Shown here in pieces: positions 52,768 to 61,529 of a DNA stretch of 64,000 bases (the stretch's first letter is position 1; every line of letters begins with the position of its first letter). Origin of the DNA: an uncultured Muribaculaceae bacterium (GTDB lineage Bacteria; Bacteroidota; Bacteroidia; Bacteroidales; Muribaculaceae). Position numbers and translations under genes: made by a program. The stretch is from assembly GCA_910579105.1 (NCBI GenBank), contig CAJTRT010000002.1, positions 49,014 to 113,013 of the forward strand, written 5' to 3'. The notes under the pieces are model-generated. The model saw only the letters and a program-made list of their open reading frames with translations, searched no databases and had not been told where the DNA came from.

Positions 52768-53670
52768 ATGTACGACAATCCCTCCAAGAATCTGTCAACT
52801 TCCGAAAACGCAGACGAAATAATCCTCTACCAGCCAGACTCTACCCTTTCATTGGACGTAAGGGTAGAAAACGACACAGTCTGGCTGAACAGGAACCAGA
52901 TCGCGACACTATTCGACAGAGATGTCAAGACTATCGGAAAACATATCAGCAACGCGTTAAAGGAAGAACTCGCAGATGCCGCAACTGTCGCAAAATTTGC
53001 GATAGTTCAAACAGAAGGGAATCGAACCGTCACACGCACAATAGAATTTTATAATCTTGATGTAATTATCTCCGTCGGTTACCGGGTCAAGTCCAAAAGA
53101 GGTGTTCAATTCCGCCAATGGGCCAACAAGATTCTGAAAGATTATCTTTTGAGAGGTTATAGCGTAAATCAGCGCCTGCAATATCTGGAAAGCCGAATCG
53201 ACCATCGGCTTGCTGAACATGACAGTCAGATTAAGGAACTCTCAGGGAAAGTCGACTTCTTTCTGCGCACATCCCTCCCACCGAATGAAGGAGTATTGTT
53301 TGACGGACAAATATTCGACGCCCACGCTTTAATAGCCCGGTTAATCCGCCGGGCGGATAAACGAATCGTCGTAATAGACAATTATATCGACGACACCGTA
53401 TTAATCCAATTGAGCAAACGCAAGCCAGGAGTCTCTGTGGATATTTTCGATGGCAGAATATCCCCGCAACTTCAATTGGATGCCGACAGACATAACCGGC
53501 AATATCCAGGCTTAGTCCTCCATAAGTGCGACAAGGCCCATGACCGGTTCCTTATTATTGATGATGATGTCTACCACATCGGAGCGTCCCTTAAAGACTT
53601 GGGCAAAAAAATCTTTGCTTTCTCAAAAATGTCAATCCTGACGGCAGATGAATTGTTGAAACGGCTGTAA
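52768..53670 (+). CDS. RhuM-family protein, low-GC accessory gene
   Basis: A 300-residue protein of the virulence-RhuM family. The N-terminal domain (about 20-145) has the family pattern VWLNRNQIATLFDRDVKTIGKHI, a winged-helix-like DNA-binding region, and YNLDVIISVGYRV. The C-terminal part (about 185-290) has KRIVVIDNYID and HDRFLIIDDDVYHIGASLKDLG, recalling one half of a phospholipase-D/HKD fold with Lys replaced by Arg. Its base composition is clearly lower in GC than the flanking asd operon and DUF genes, suggesting transfer. It starts 30 bp after DUF1846 with no promoter evident, so it may be read through from the asd operon. Substrate and role unknown. Confidence 0.82.
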   Translation: MYDNPSKNLSTSENADEIILYQPDSTLSLDVRVENDTVWLNRNQIATLFDRDVKTIGKHISNALKEELADAATVAKFAIVQTEGNRTVTRTIEFYNLDVIISVGYRVKSKRGVQFRQWANKILKDYLLRGYSVNQRLQYLESRIDHRLAEHDSQIKELSGKVDFFLRTSLPPNEGVLFDGQIFDAHALIARLIRRADKRIVVIDNYIDDTVLIQLSKRKPGVSVDIFDGRISPQLQLDADRHNRQYPGLVLHKCDKAHDRFLIIDDDVYHIGASLKDLGKKIFAFSKMSILTADELLKRL

Positions 53671-53719
53671 CAAACCCAGGATTGTTAAAAATCCGCGCAA
53701 GAACATATTTTTAACACTA

Positions 53720-53764
53720 TTTAACCAATGGGGGGGGTAAATAGTGCTATTTCCCGTAACTTAG
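53720..53764 (+). promoter_or_regulatory. Poly-G promoter region, copy 2
   Basis: TTTAAC, CAAT, a run of eight G and TAAA precede TAACTTAG (53757-53764). Layout and the 37-nt TTTAAC-to-box spacing equal those at 31095-31139. The G-run replaces the -33 box. Confidence 0.6.
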
Positions 53765-53807
53765 CGGCTGTAAAACAATTCATTTCTTAATCCACAGCCA
53801 ATCTTAT

Positions 53808-55345
53808 ATGCGTAACAAACTTTTTGGCCGCACGCTCATCGCTGCCGCGGTATGCCTTATTTCGCTCTCCGCATGCTCCGACGACGCGCCGGATGGCGGA
53901 AACGAAGGCGGCTCGTCATCCTCTCTGAAACTCGACAGGCTCGACATCGCCGGCGCGAAAGCGCTCACACTGATGGGTACCCCCTCGAAATCCCGCGACG
54001 CGCGACAGCAGAGCGCCCTCTTCAAAATGGACCAGGACGGCAACCTTTCCGCAGTAATCCTGCACGTCACAGAGGCCGAGGACGGGGGCAAGACCACCGA
54101 CCGCACCGACATCACCGTCCACCCCGGCGAAATCTTCAGCCTAAGCGGCAAGTACACTTATCTTTACGATTGCCGCTTCTACGACGGCAAAGGCAACGGA
54201 GTGGGGCTTGCCGCGAACTATGACGACCCCGGGACATTCTATTTCAACATTCTCGTAGCCAACAATACCGGCAAAATCTATTATGTGCCCGCGGCCGCGC
54301 ACCAGCATTTCCCCGCCAGGGACAACGATGAAGACAAATCTGCCGTTGACAAACAGGGAAACCTTTACCTGTACCATACCGGGACCGTGGCCAAACTGAC
54401 ATTCTCCGGCGACAAGGCCGAACTCGCGACCTACGGCCCGGAACAGTTCGCCCAGAGCGGCGGCCTCTATATCCTCGACAACGGGGTGGTAGCCGTCCCT
54501 ACGTCTGCAACATGCAGTTCCTTTACCCCAACGGCGGATTCGAGTATCTCAGCGGCGCGAGCGACAATCCCAGCGCCAGCGAAAGCTCCTCAGGCGACAG
54601 GAAACAGACAGACCGCTACTCGTTCAGCGTTATCGACAACCAGGTTTACGCCGTGAAAGCCTCGAAAGAAAACTACATGTACGACTGGTACACCGAGGCG
54701 CCCTATGAGTCCGGCTATAAATACCTAAACGAGCAGGTCAGCCTCTCGGTAGTAAAAGTCAACGTCGGCAGCCTCTACGGCCAGGTATCCTATTCCGAAC
54801 CCATAGCGACCATTACCGGCACCGACACCCCGCTCAAATTCTCGGAACGAGGCAACGACTACACCTGGAAGCGGACAAGCTGGACCCGCTATGCGCGCGA
54901 CTTCATCGGAAGCGGCAGCAGCTTCGGCCCGGGGTGCGGTCCCGCGTGGGCGAGCAACCGCTACCTCTTCATAGGCGACATCCTCGCATATGACAAGCAG
55001 ACCGGCGCGTGGACCGACCTCGTGGCAGGGAAAATCCAAGACCATGTGGCGAAAGCTACACCCGCCAACACATACAAGGGACGCGCCTGGACCCTGTATG
55101 CCGACTTCGCTTTCTGGTTCGACCCCGAAACCCTTGAGACCGGCTCAGTCGCGATGCCGGAAATCATGCGTACAGGGGGCACCATGGTCGAGCACGACAT
55201 CCCGTCCGGAAAACTCTATTACACCGGTATTTCCAACTTCGACGGCTCGAAACACCTCTACACCATCGACCTCGAGACCGGCAACTACACCGTCAGCGAC
55301 CTCCCCGACGATAACCAGGTAATCACCCTGGTGCCACTCAACTGA
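53808..55345 (+). pseudogene. Frameshifted surface lipoprotein gene
   Basis: Two overlapping frames make one gene of about 512 residues. The first begins MRNKLFG with lipobox LSAC (C23) and acidic SDDAPDG; it reads well to about codon 230 (LYILDNGVVAVP). The natural continuation lies in the other frame (YVCNMQFLYPNGGFEYL) and ends at 55345. Adding one C to the CCC run at 54497-54499 joins them without a stop. Possible causes: a true inactivating deletion, phase variation, or a sequencing error. The protein looks like a beta-rich, Tyr-rich surface binding lipoprotein (KYTYLYDCRFYDG, DIPSGKLYYTGISN); no known family is claimed. The promoter carries a poly-G run. Confidence 0.75.
54497..54499 (+). 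other. Probable one-base deletion site
   Basis: CCC here; CCCC would restore the reading frame of the lipoprotein gene 53808-55345. Confidence 0.6.
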
Positions 55346-55442
55346 GCCCGGCCACCCCTCTATCCCGCTGACGCCAAAACCGCCGCAAATCCGTTCCCAA
55401 ACGAACGCGGCACACATTCCAAAACAGGTCACACTCCATCCC

Positions 55443-55510
55443 ATACGCGGCACGCCGCGTCCCTACATCCGGCCTCACACCAGCTTGTACGGACGCGGCG
55501 TGCCGCGTAT
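55443..55510. repeat. Intergenic palindromic repeat, copy E (arms inverted in order)
   Basis: Left arm ATACGCGGCACGCCGCGTCC... (55443-55466) and right arm GTACGGACGCGGCGTGCCGC... (55487-55510). The arm order is opposite to copies A-C. It lies between convergent genes. Confidence 0.85.
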
Positions 55511-55533
55511 GATATGGCCGTAAATCCACGGAG

Positions 55534-55908
55534 TTACTCGCGGACCTCCTCCCAGGTGACGTCGACGGTCTGCTGCTCGACCTCGATGGTGGTCTCCGCG
55601 GAGGAAGGGGCGGCGGATGTGTCTTTGTCGTCGGGCGGGAGGTTGGTGAAACGCACATAGTCGCCGGCCGCGGGGTCGATCTTCTTCTTGCGGGGACGCG
55701 GGGCGCTCCAGCCGGCCTTGCGTCCGCCGGAACGGCGGGAATCCTCAGCCGGGTCGCCGGAACGGGGCGAAGCGCCGGGGGCGGCGAAGCCGTTGCGGCG
55801 CAGAAACTCCTCCATGGCCTTCTGCGGGTCGCGGTAGGCTTTGTAAACGCGCCACGCCGGGCGCAGTATGAAGTAAAAGAGAATGAGTGCTAATATTATC
55901 CAGATCAT
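55534..55908 (-). CDS. DUF4834 small membrane-anchored protein
   Basis: A 124-residue protein resembling DUF4834. One N-terminal membrane helix (MIWIILALILFYFILRPAW) is followed by a polar, Arg/Lys/Pro-rich cytoplasmic tail (PRPRKKKID) and an acidic end (VDVTWEEVRE). Function unknown. It follows pssA on the same strand by 172 bp, making a probable psd-pssA-DUF4834 unit that hints at a membrane-lipid link. Confidence 0.75.
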   Translation of the reverse strand: MIWIILALILFYFILRPAWRVYKAYRDPQKAMEEFLRRNGFAAPGASPRSGDPAEDSRRSGGRKAGWSAPRPRKKKIDPAAGDYVRFTNLPPDDKDTSAAPSSAETTIEVEQQTVDVTWEEVRE

Positions 55909-55919
55909 ATGTACCTATT

Positions 55920-55955
55920 GAGAGAAATCAGGCGGATTGAGAGAAATCAGGCGGA
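55920..55955. repeat. Two tandem 17-bp units
   Basis: GAGAGAAATCAGGCGGA occurs twice with a 19-bp period, between DUF4834 and pssA, just upstream of the DUF4834 start on the minus strand. Confidence 0.6.
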
Positions 55956-55995
55956 AGGCGCCCGGTTGCCGCGGCGAACCGCCGCATGGCTGTCG

Positions 55996-56021
55996 GGTGG
56001 AGCGAGCCGCGGCGAGCGGCC
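55996..56021 (+). repeat. Second short repeat family, copy 3
   Basis: GGTGGAGCGAGCCGCGGCGA followed by GCGGCC; exact reverse complement at 2483-2508. It lies in the gap between pssA and DUF4834. Confidence 0.6.
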
Positions 56022-56080
56022 ATAGTTTCCGCATTGGCAAAAGAATGCCCCGGAAAACGGACGAAAGAGGCAACCGGAGG

Positions 56081-56797
56081 CTAAAACTTCGCGAACGCCG
56101 CCAGGACGATGTAGAGGAGAATCGCCGGCGCAAACCCCGCCACTCCGAAACCTATAACAAACGCGGCACACCCCAGGATTAACAGATAGCGCGGAAGATT
56201 CTCCGCAAGGCTGAAATTTTTCAGTTTCAGGGAGAACATACGCAGCGGGGCGACCATCATCAGCGCCGCCGCCGCGATCAGCACGCACCAGCAGAGGTTC
56301 ACAAGCCATTGCGGCCCGAAAGCCACAGCGCCGGGGTCGGATGTCATCCAGGCCGTCACACCGATCCAGAATATCGCCTCGGCGGGAATAGGCAGGCCGC
56401 GGAAAGTGGTGGTCTGCGAATCGTCGATGTTGAACTTCGCCAGGCGCAGCTGCCCCATGACGGGGATGAGGATGGCGGCGTAAGGGAGCCAGCAGGAGCC
56501 GCCGTATGCCGCCAGGAGGTTGAACAGCAGCATGGCCGGAGCCACGCCGAAGCTCACGAGGTCCGACAGCGAGTCGAGTTCCTTGCCCATCGCGGAGTAG
56601 GCTTTCAGCAGGCGCGCCGACAGCCCGTCGCAGAAGTCGAACACCGCGGCCAGCCCTATGCATATCCACACCCACTGGTAGCCCGCCAGCCCGGCGAACT
56701 GCTCGAATGGGCGGAAGGCGAAAGTTATGGCCACCACCCCGCTTACGAGGTTGCAGCAGGTGATGGTGTTGGGTATGTTGCGGGTTATAGCGTTCAT
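56081..56797 (-). CDS. pssA: CDP-diacylglycerol-serine O-phosphatidyltransferase
   Basis: A 238-residue membrane enzyme making phosphatidylserine from CDP-diacylglycerol and serine. The CDP-alcohol phosphotransferase motif DGx2ARx8Gx3Dx3D is exact: D57, G58, A61, R62, G71, D75, D79 (DGLSARLLKAY...). About seven hydrophobic segments. The ATG overlaps the psd stop by 4 bp, so product and next enzyme of phosphatidylethanolamine synthesis are translationally coupled. Confidence 0.95.
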   Translation of the reverse strand: MNAITRNIPNTITCCNLVSGVVAITFAFRPFEQFAGLAGYQWVWICIGLAAVFDFCDGLSARLLKAYSAMGKELDSLSDLVSFGVAPAMLLFNLLAAYGGSCWLPYAAILIPVMGQLRLAKFNIDDSQTTTFRGLPIPAEAIFWIGVTAWMTSDPGAVAFGPQWLVNLCWCVLIAAAALMMVAPLRMFSLKLKNFSLAENLPRYLLILGCAAFVIGFGVAGFAPAILLYIVLAAFAKF

Positions 56798-57483
56798 TTT
56801 GTCTCGGTTATTTCGGGATGCAGAAGACCCACCTGGGTAATGCCGCCGACGGTCGGGTCGCCGATTTTGACGAAAATCTCCGTTGAGAGGGGCAGGTACA
56901 GGTCGATGCGCGAGCCGAGCTTGATGAAGCCCATATGGTCCTCGATCGAGGCCTCCACGCCGGGATGGGCGTAAGTGACGATCCGGCGCGCCATAGCCCC
57001 GGCCACCTGGCGCATCAGCACGAGCTGCCCCCCGGGAGTGCGGATAACCACCGTCGAGCGCTCGTTCTCGGTGCTCGACTTCGGCAGGTAGGCGGCGCGG
57101 CAGCGCCCGTCGTGGTGCGTCGCGTAGACCACCTCGCCGTCAACCGGGAACCAGTTGGCGTGCACGTTCAGCGGCGACATGAACACCGACAGCTGCACGC
57201 AGCGGCATTTCAGATATTCACCCTCGTAGGTCTCTTCGAGAGCCACCACCTTGCCGTCGGCGGCCGACACCACGGCGTTCACCGGGTTGCCCGGGAAATG
57301 GCGCCGCGGCGAGCGGTAGAAGTTCAGCACCAGCAGGAAGAACACCGCCGAGACCGCGCTGACGGCCGCGGCGATCCACAGGTAGTGCGGCAGCCATATC
57401 CACAGCGGGATGTTGACCAGCAGCAGCCCGGCAATCAGTACGGTCAGCACATGGGTGCCCTCGCGGTGTATCTTTACTCTCAT
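56794..57483 (-). CDS. psd: Phosphatidylserine decarboxylase, short form
   Basis: A 229-residue pyruvoyl enzyme that decarboxylates phosphatidylserine to phosphatidylethanolamine. Two hydrophobic N-terminal segments (about 12-55) anchor it. The self-cleavage site is G190-S191 in IKLGSRID, where Ser becomes the pyruvoyl group; AADGKV (D76) and NVHANWFPVDG (H108) supply the other conserved residues. The length fits the short Psd type found in Bacteroidetes. First gene of the psd-pssA-DUF4834 run; a TACCTTTG box lies 91 bp upstream. Confidence 0.94.
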   Translation of the reverse strand: MRVKIHREGTHVLTVLIAGLLLVNIPLWIWLPHYLWIAAAVSAVSAVFFLLVLNFYRSPRRHFPGNPVNAVVSAADGKVVALEETYEGEYLKCRCVQLSVFMSPLNVHANWFPVDGEVVYATHHDGRCRAAYLPKSSTENERSTVVIRTPGGQLVLMRQVAGAMARRIVTYAHPGVEASIEDHMGFIKLGSRIDLYLPLSTEIFVKIGDPTVGGITQVGLLHPEITETK

Positions 57484-57573
57484 CTCAGTCTTATGCTCGG
57501 TTTCAAGGGTTCGCAGTTATCACAAAAGGGGTGGCGGCCTGTGCCGTCCCCTTGATTTTCACATCTAAATTAC

Positions 57574-57581
57574 AAAGGTAA
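57574..57581 (-). promoter_or_regulatory. Promoter -7 box of psd operon
   Basis: TACCTTTG on the minus strand in an AT-rich stretch, giving a leader of about 85 nt. No -33 box at ideal spacing. Confidence 0.5.
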
Positions 57582-57692
57582 TAACAAATTTCCAAATTTA
57601 ACACATCCACCGGTTGATTTTCTGCCACAAGAGCCCTTAAAACACCCAGCGGAACGAGGAAACAGGGCCGGACAGGGCGGCGGGCTGATTTA

Positions 57693-57724
57693 TTTGCGAT
57701 TCAGAGGGGAAAACGCTAATTTCG
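57693..57724 (+). promoter_or_regulatory. Bacteroidetes-type promoter of nadB
   Basis: TTTG (57693-57696) and TAATTTCG (57717-57724) are 20 nt apart, about 52 bp before the nadB ATG. Confidence 0.7.
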
Positions 57725-57776
57725 CGGGTAGGAGGGGCGTTGCCGCGAGGGAACGTCCCCGGAACGTATCGAAGCA

Positions 57777-59360
57777 ATGACCAAGGAATACGACTATTTA
57801 GTGATCGGCAGCGGCATCGCCGGGATGAGCTTCGCACTGAAGGTGGCTCACACCGGCAGGGTGGCGCTCGTGTGCAAGACGCGCATCGAGGAGGCCAACA
57901 CGGCCCTGGCCCAGGGGGGCGTCGCGTCGGTGACGAACCTCGAGGTGGACGACTTCGAGAAGCATATCCATGACACGATGGTGGCCGGCGACTGGCTCTC
58001 GGACCCCGAGGCGGTGCGCAAGGTGGTCACCGGGGCCCCGGGGCAGATCAGGCAGCTCCTCGAATGGGGCGTCAACTTCGACCGCAGGCCCGACGGCTCC
58101 TTCGACCTCCACCGCGAGGGGGGGCACTCGGAGTTCCGAATCCTCCACCACGCCGACAACACCGGCTTCGAAATACAGCGCGGACTAATAGAAGCCGTGC
58201 GCGCCAACCCGAACATCGACATCTACGAGGACCATTTCGCCATCGAGATCATAACGCAGCACCACCTGGGGAAGGTCGTCACCCGCCGCACGCCCGACAT
58301 CACCTGCTACGGGGCCTACATCCTCAACCCTGAGGGGCGCGTCGACAAGTTCCTCGCCCGCGTCACGCTGATGGCCACGGGGGGCGTGGGCGCCGTCTAC
58401 CAGACAACCACCAACCCGCTGGTCGCCACCGGCGACGGCATAGCGATGGTCTACCGCGCCAAGGGCACGGTGAAGGACATGGAGTTCATCCAGTTCCACC
58501 CCACCGCACTCTTCCACCCCGGCGACCGCCCCAACTTCCTGATCACGGAGGCCATGCGCGGCTACGGCGGCATACTGCGCAACCTCGCCGGAGAGCGCTT
58601 CATGGAGCGCTACGACCCGGAGCGCATGGAGCTGGCGCCCCGCGACGTGGTGGCCCGCGCCATCGACTCGGAGATGAAGCAGCGGGGCGAGGACCACGTG
58701 TTCCTCGACGTCACCCACAAGGATCCCGAGGAGACGCGCCGCCACTTCCCAAACATCTACGCCCACTGCCTCGGCCTGGGCATCGACATCACCAGGGAGC
58801 CCATCCCCGTGGCCCCCGCCGCCCACTACCTCTGCGGCGGCATCGCGGTCGACACCAACGCCGAGTCGTCGATCAAGCGCCTCTACGCCGTCGGCGAGTG
58901 CTCGCGCACCGGCCTCCACGGCGGCAACCGCCTGGCCTCCAATTCGCTGATCGAGGCGGTGGTCTACGCCGACGCCGCGGCCCGGCACGCCATAGAGAAC
59001 GCCCCCCACTACCAGCTCCGCGACGACATCCCCGACTGGAACGACGAGGGGACGCGCCACCCGGAAGAGATGGTGCTCATCACACAGAGCATCCGCGAGG
59101 TGAACCAGATCATGGGCGCGTACGTTGGTATCGTGCGCTCCGACCTCCGCCTCGACCGCGCCTGGAACCGCCTCGACATCCTCTACGAGGAGACAGAGCG
59201 CCTCTTCAAGTCATCCACCGCCTCGCGGCAGATCTGCGAGCTGCGCAACATAATCAACGTCGGCTACCTGATCATGCGCCAGGCCAAGGAACGCAAGGAG
59301 TCGCGCGGCCTCCACTACACCGTCGACTACCCCCCGACCGACCACTCTCCTAAAAAATAA
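57777..59360 (+). CDS. nadB: L-aspartate oxidase
   Basis: A 527-residue FAD enzyme that oxidises aspartate to iminoaspartate, the first step of de novo NAD synthesis. The FAD loop IGSGIAGMSFA (GxGxxG at 11-16) opens the protein, NTALAQGGVASV binds FAD, HREGGHSEFRILHHAD and EFIQFHPTAL, RGYGGILRN and GECSRTGLHGGNRLASNSLIEA are typical of the succinate-dehydrogenase-like flavoprotein group. The C-terminal helical domain contains RSDLRLDRAWNRLDIL. nadA and nadC are not in the window. DUF4294 follows 18 bp downstream. Confidence 0.95.
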   Translation: MTKEYDYLVIGSGIAGMSFALKVAHTGRVALVCKTRIEEANTALAQGGVASVTNLEVDDFEKHIHDTMVAGDWLSDPEAVRKVVTGAPGQIRQLLEWGVNFDRRPDGSFDLHREGGHSEFRILHHADNTGFEIQRGLIEAVRANPNIDIYEDHFAIEIITQHHLGKVVTRRTPDITCYGAYILNPEGRVDKFLARVTLMATGGVGAVYQTTTNPLVATGDGIAMVYRAKGTVKDMEFIQFHPTALFHPGDRPNFLITEAMRGYGGILRNLAGERFMERYDPERMELAPRDVVARAIDSEMKQRGEDHVFLDVTHKDPEETRRHFPNIYAHCLGLGIDITREPIPVAPAAHYLCGGIAVDTNAESSIKRLYAVGECSRTGLHGGNRLASNSLIEAVVYADAAARHAIENAPHYQLRDDIPDWNDEGTRHPEEMVLITQSIREVNQIMGAYVGIVRSDLRLDRAWNRLDILYEETERLFKSSTASRQICELRNIINVGYLIMRQAKERKESRGLHYTVDYPPTDHSPKK

Positions 59361-59378
59361 CATCCAACCCTCTCCCTC

Positions 59379-60038
59379 TTGCGAAACATACTGCTGAAAA
59401 TAACGCTCCTGCTCGCCGTCATCGCCCCCGCCCCCTCTCTCCGTGGCGCCGACTTCCAGGAAATCGAGGAACAGGCGCCCACAATCGACAATCCCGGCAC
59501 GGGCCGCAAGCCCGTCTACCGGGCGAAATACCACACGGTCTCCCCGGAGGGGGACACCGTACTGGTGGTGATCTTCAACGACATCACCGTCTTTCCGAAA
59601 CTCCGCTTCAAGAACCGCCGGCAGGAAGAGTTCTACTGGCGCACCGTGCGCGACGTCAAGAAAGCCCTCCCCTACGCCAAGCTCATCAGCGCCACCCTGC
59701 TCGAGACCTACGAGTACATCGAGACATTCCCCACGCAGAAAGAGCGCGAGGCATACCTCAAAGAGATGGAGGGCGCCATCTTCAAGCAGTACAAGCCCGC
59801 CCTGCGCCGCTTCACAAAGAGCCAGGCCAGGATGCTCGTGAAGCTCATCCAGCGCGAGACGAACCAGACCGGCTACGACATAGTGAAAGCCTTCCTCGGA
59901 TCCTTCCGCGCGACTTTCTGGCAGGGGTTCGGCAAGCTCTTCGGAGTGAGCCTCAAAGGGGAGTACAAGCCCGAGAGGAACGCCGACGACGCTATCATCG
60001 AGCGCGTCTGCGTCGGAGTGGAGCAAGGAGAGCTGTGA
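59379..60038 (+). CDS. DUF4294 exported protein
   Basis: A 219-residue DUF4294-like protein. The signal-like N-terminus (NILLKITLLLAVIAPAPSLRGA) precedes a conserved core with TVLVVIFNDITVFPKLRFKN, YWRTVRDVKKALPYAKL and TKSQARMLVKLIQRETNQTGYD. The start is a TTG at 59379; no ATG or GTG in frame would keep the signal peptide. Function unknown; probably periplasmic. It lies between nadB and pgi, 42 bp before pgi. Confidence 0.85.
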   Translation: MRNILLKITLLLAVIAPAPSLRGADFQEIEEQAPTIDNPGTGRKPVYRAKYHTVSPEGDTVLVVIFNDITVFPKLRFKNRRQEEFYWRTVRDVKKALPYAKLISATLLETYEYIETFPTQKEREAYLKEMEGAIFKQYKPALRRFTKSQARMLVKLIQRETNQTGYDIVKAFLGSFRATFWQGFGKLFGVSLKGEYKPERNADDAIIERVCVGVEQGEL

Positions 60039-60080
60039 GGCCGCGAAACGAACACAACGCAACTAACAACACATACATCA

Positions 60081-61424
60081 ATGAAGAACATCGAAGTAAA
60101 CGTCAAAGAAACACTCGCCGCCGTCACCGGCGAGCAGATCCAGGCCCTCGCACCAGAGGCCGCAAACGCCATGAAGATGCTCGCCGACGGTTCCGGCCTC
60201 GGCTCCGACTTCCTCGGATGGGTAAACCTCCCCTCGGAAATCACCGACGCGCACCTGAGCGACATCGAGGCAGCCGCCAAGAACCTCCGCGACAACTGCG
60301 ACTACGTCGTGGCCATCGGCATCGGCGGCTCCTACCTCGGCGCGAAAGCCGTGATCGAGGGCCTCAGCGACTCATTCGCCCAGCTCCGCCCCGAGGGCGA
60401 CGCGCGCCGCTGCCGCGTGATCTTCGCCGGACAGAACATCGGCGAGGACTACCTCAACGAGCTCCAGGACCTCCTCAAAGGCCGTAAGTTCGGCATCATC
60501 GTGATTTCCAAGTCGGGCACCACCACAGAGCCCGCCATCGCCTTCCGCCTCCTCAAAGAGCAGCTCGAGAGCCAGCTCGGCAAGGCAGAGGCCTCGAAGC
60601 GCATAGTGGCCGTCACCGACGCCGCCCGCGGCGCCCTCCGCCAGCTCGCCACCGAGGAAGGCTACAAGACATTCGTCATCCCCGACAACGTGGGCGGACG
60701 CTTCTCCGTGCTCACCCCCGTAGGCCTCCTCCCCATCGCCGTGGCCGGATTCGACATCCGCGCACTCGTCGACGGCGCGCGCCGCATGGAGGCCGCCACT
60801 GCCGAAGGAGTCGAGGGGAATCCCGCCGCGCTCTACGCCATGACCCGCAACGCCCTCTACCGCGCCGGCAAGAAAATCGAGATTCTTGTCAACTTCAACC
60901 CCAAGCTCCACTTCTTCGCCGAATGGTGGAAGCAGCTCTACGGCGAGTCGGAAGGGAAGGACGGCAAGGGCATATACCCCTCGTCGGTCGACTTCACCAC
61001 CGACCTGCATTCCATGGGCCAGTGGATCCAGGAGGGCGAGCGCACCATCTTCGAGACAGTCCTCTCCGTCGAGACGACCGCCCATAAGACCGTCATCCCC
61101 ACCGACCCCGCCAACCTCGACGGCCTCAACTTCCTGGCCGGCAAGCGCGTCGACGAGGTGAACAAGATGGCAGAGCTGGGAACACGCCTGGCCCACGTCG
61201 ACGGCGGAGTGCCCAACATCCGCATAACCATCCCCGCCCTCACCGAAACCTATCTCGGCGAGCTGATCTACTTCTTCGAGAAAGCCTGCGGCATCTCCGG
61301 CTACCTCCTGGGCGTAAACCCCTTCAACCAGCCCGGCGTCGAAGCCTACAAGCGCAACATGTTCGCCCTCCTCGACAAGCCCGGCTACGAGGAAGCCTCC
61401 GCCGTCATCAAAGCCCGCCTCTGA
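60081..61424 (+). CDS. pgi: Glucose-6-phosphate isomerase
   Basis: A 447-residue cytoplasmic isomerase linking glucose-6-phosphate and fructose-6-phosphate. SIS-type phosphate-binding strings [11 protein letters not shown] (80-90) and [10 protein letters not shown] (143-152), the sequence [17 protein letters not shown], and [18 protein letters not shown] with the catalytic Lys near the C-terminus are all present. The length matches the short Bacteroidetes/Firmicutes form. Followed by a stem-loop terminator. Confidence 0.96.
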   Translation: MKNIEVNVKETLAAVTGEQIQALAPEAANAMKMLADGSGLGSDFLGWVNLPSEITDAHLSDIEAAAKNLRDNCDYVVAIGIGGSYLGAKAVIEGLSDSFAQLRPEGDARRCRVIFAGQNIGEDYLNELQDLLKGRKFGIIVISKSGTTTEPAIAFRLLKEQLESQLGKAEASKRIVAVTDAARGALRQLATEEGYKTFVIPDNVGGRFSVLTPVGLLPIAVAGFDIRALVDGARRMEAATAEGVEGNPAALYAMTRNALYRAGKKIEILVNFNPKLHFFAEWWKQLYGESEGKDGKGIYPSSVDFTTDLHSMGQWIQEGERTIFETVLSVETTAHKTVIPTDPANLDGLNFLAGKRVDEVNKMAELGTRLAHVDGGVPNIRITIPALTETYLGELIYFFEKACGISGYLLGVNPFNQPGVEAYKRNMFALLDKPGYEEASAVIKARL

Positions 61425-61452
61425 TTCCCCCGACACACACCGAACACGAACC

Positions 61453-61491
61453 GGCTCCCCGCGGGATTCGACCCCCGCTGGGAGCCTTCTC
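61453..61491 (+). terminator. Terminator after pgi
   Basis: GGCTCCC (61453-61459) pairs with GGGAGCC (61480-61486), with further CGCGGG/CCCGC pairing inside, then a T-rich end (TTCTCTT). Confidence 0.75.
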
Positions 61492-61529
61492 TTAAATCCG
61501 ACATCACCCACAACGCCAATTCAAATATT

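Noticed and set aside
52738..53807. RhuM gene flanked by direct repeats like the KilA-N gene
   Set aside because: No matching words of useful length were found on the two sides.
54512..55345. Independent gene starting at the ATG at 54512
   Set aside because: No signal peptide or upstream start signals; the frame joins the preceding lipoprotein frame after adding one base.
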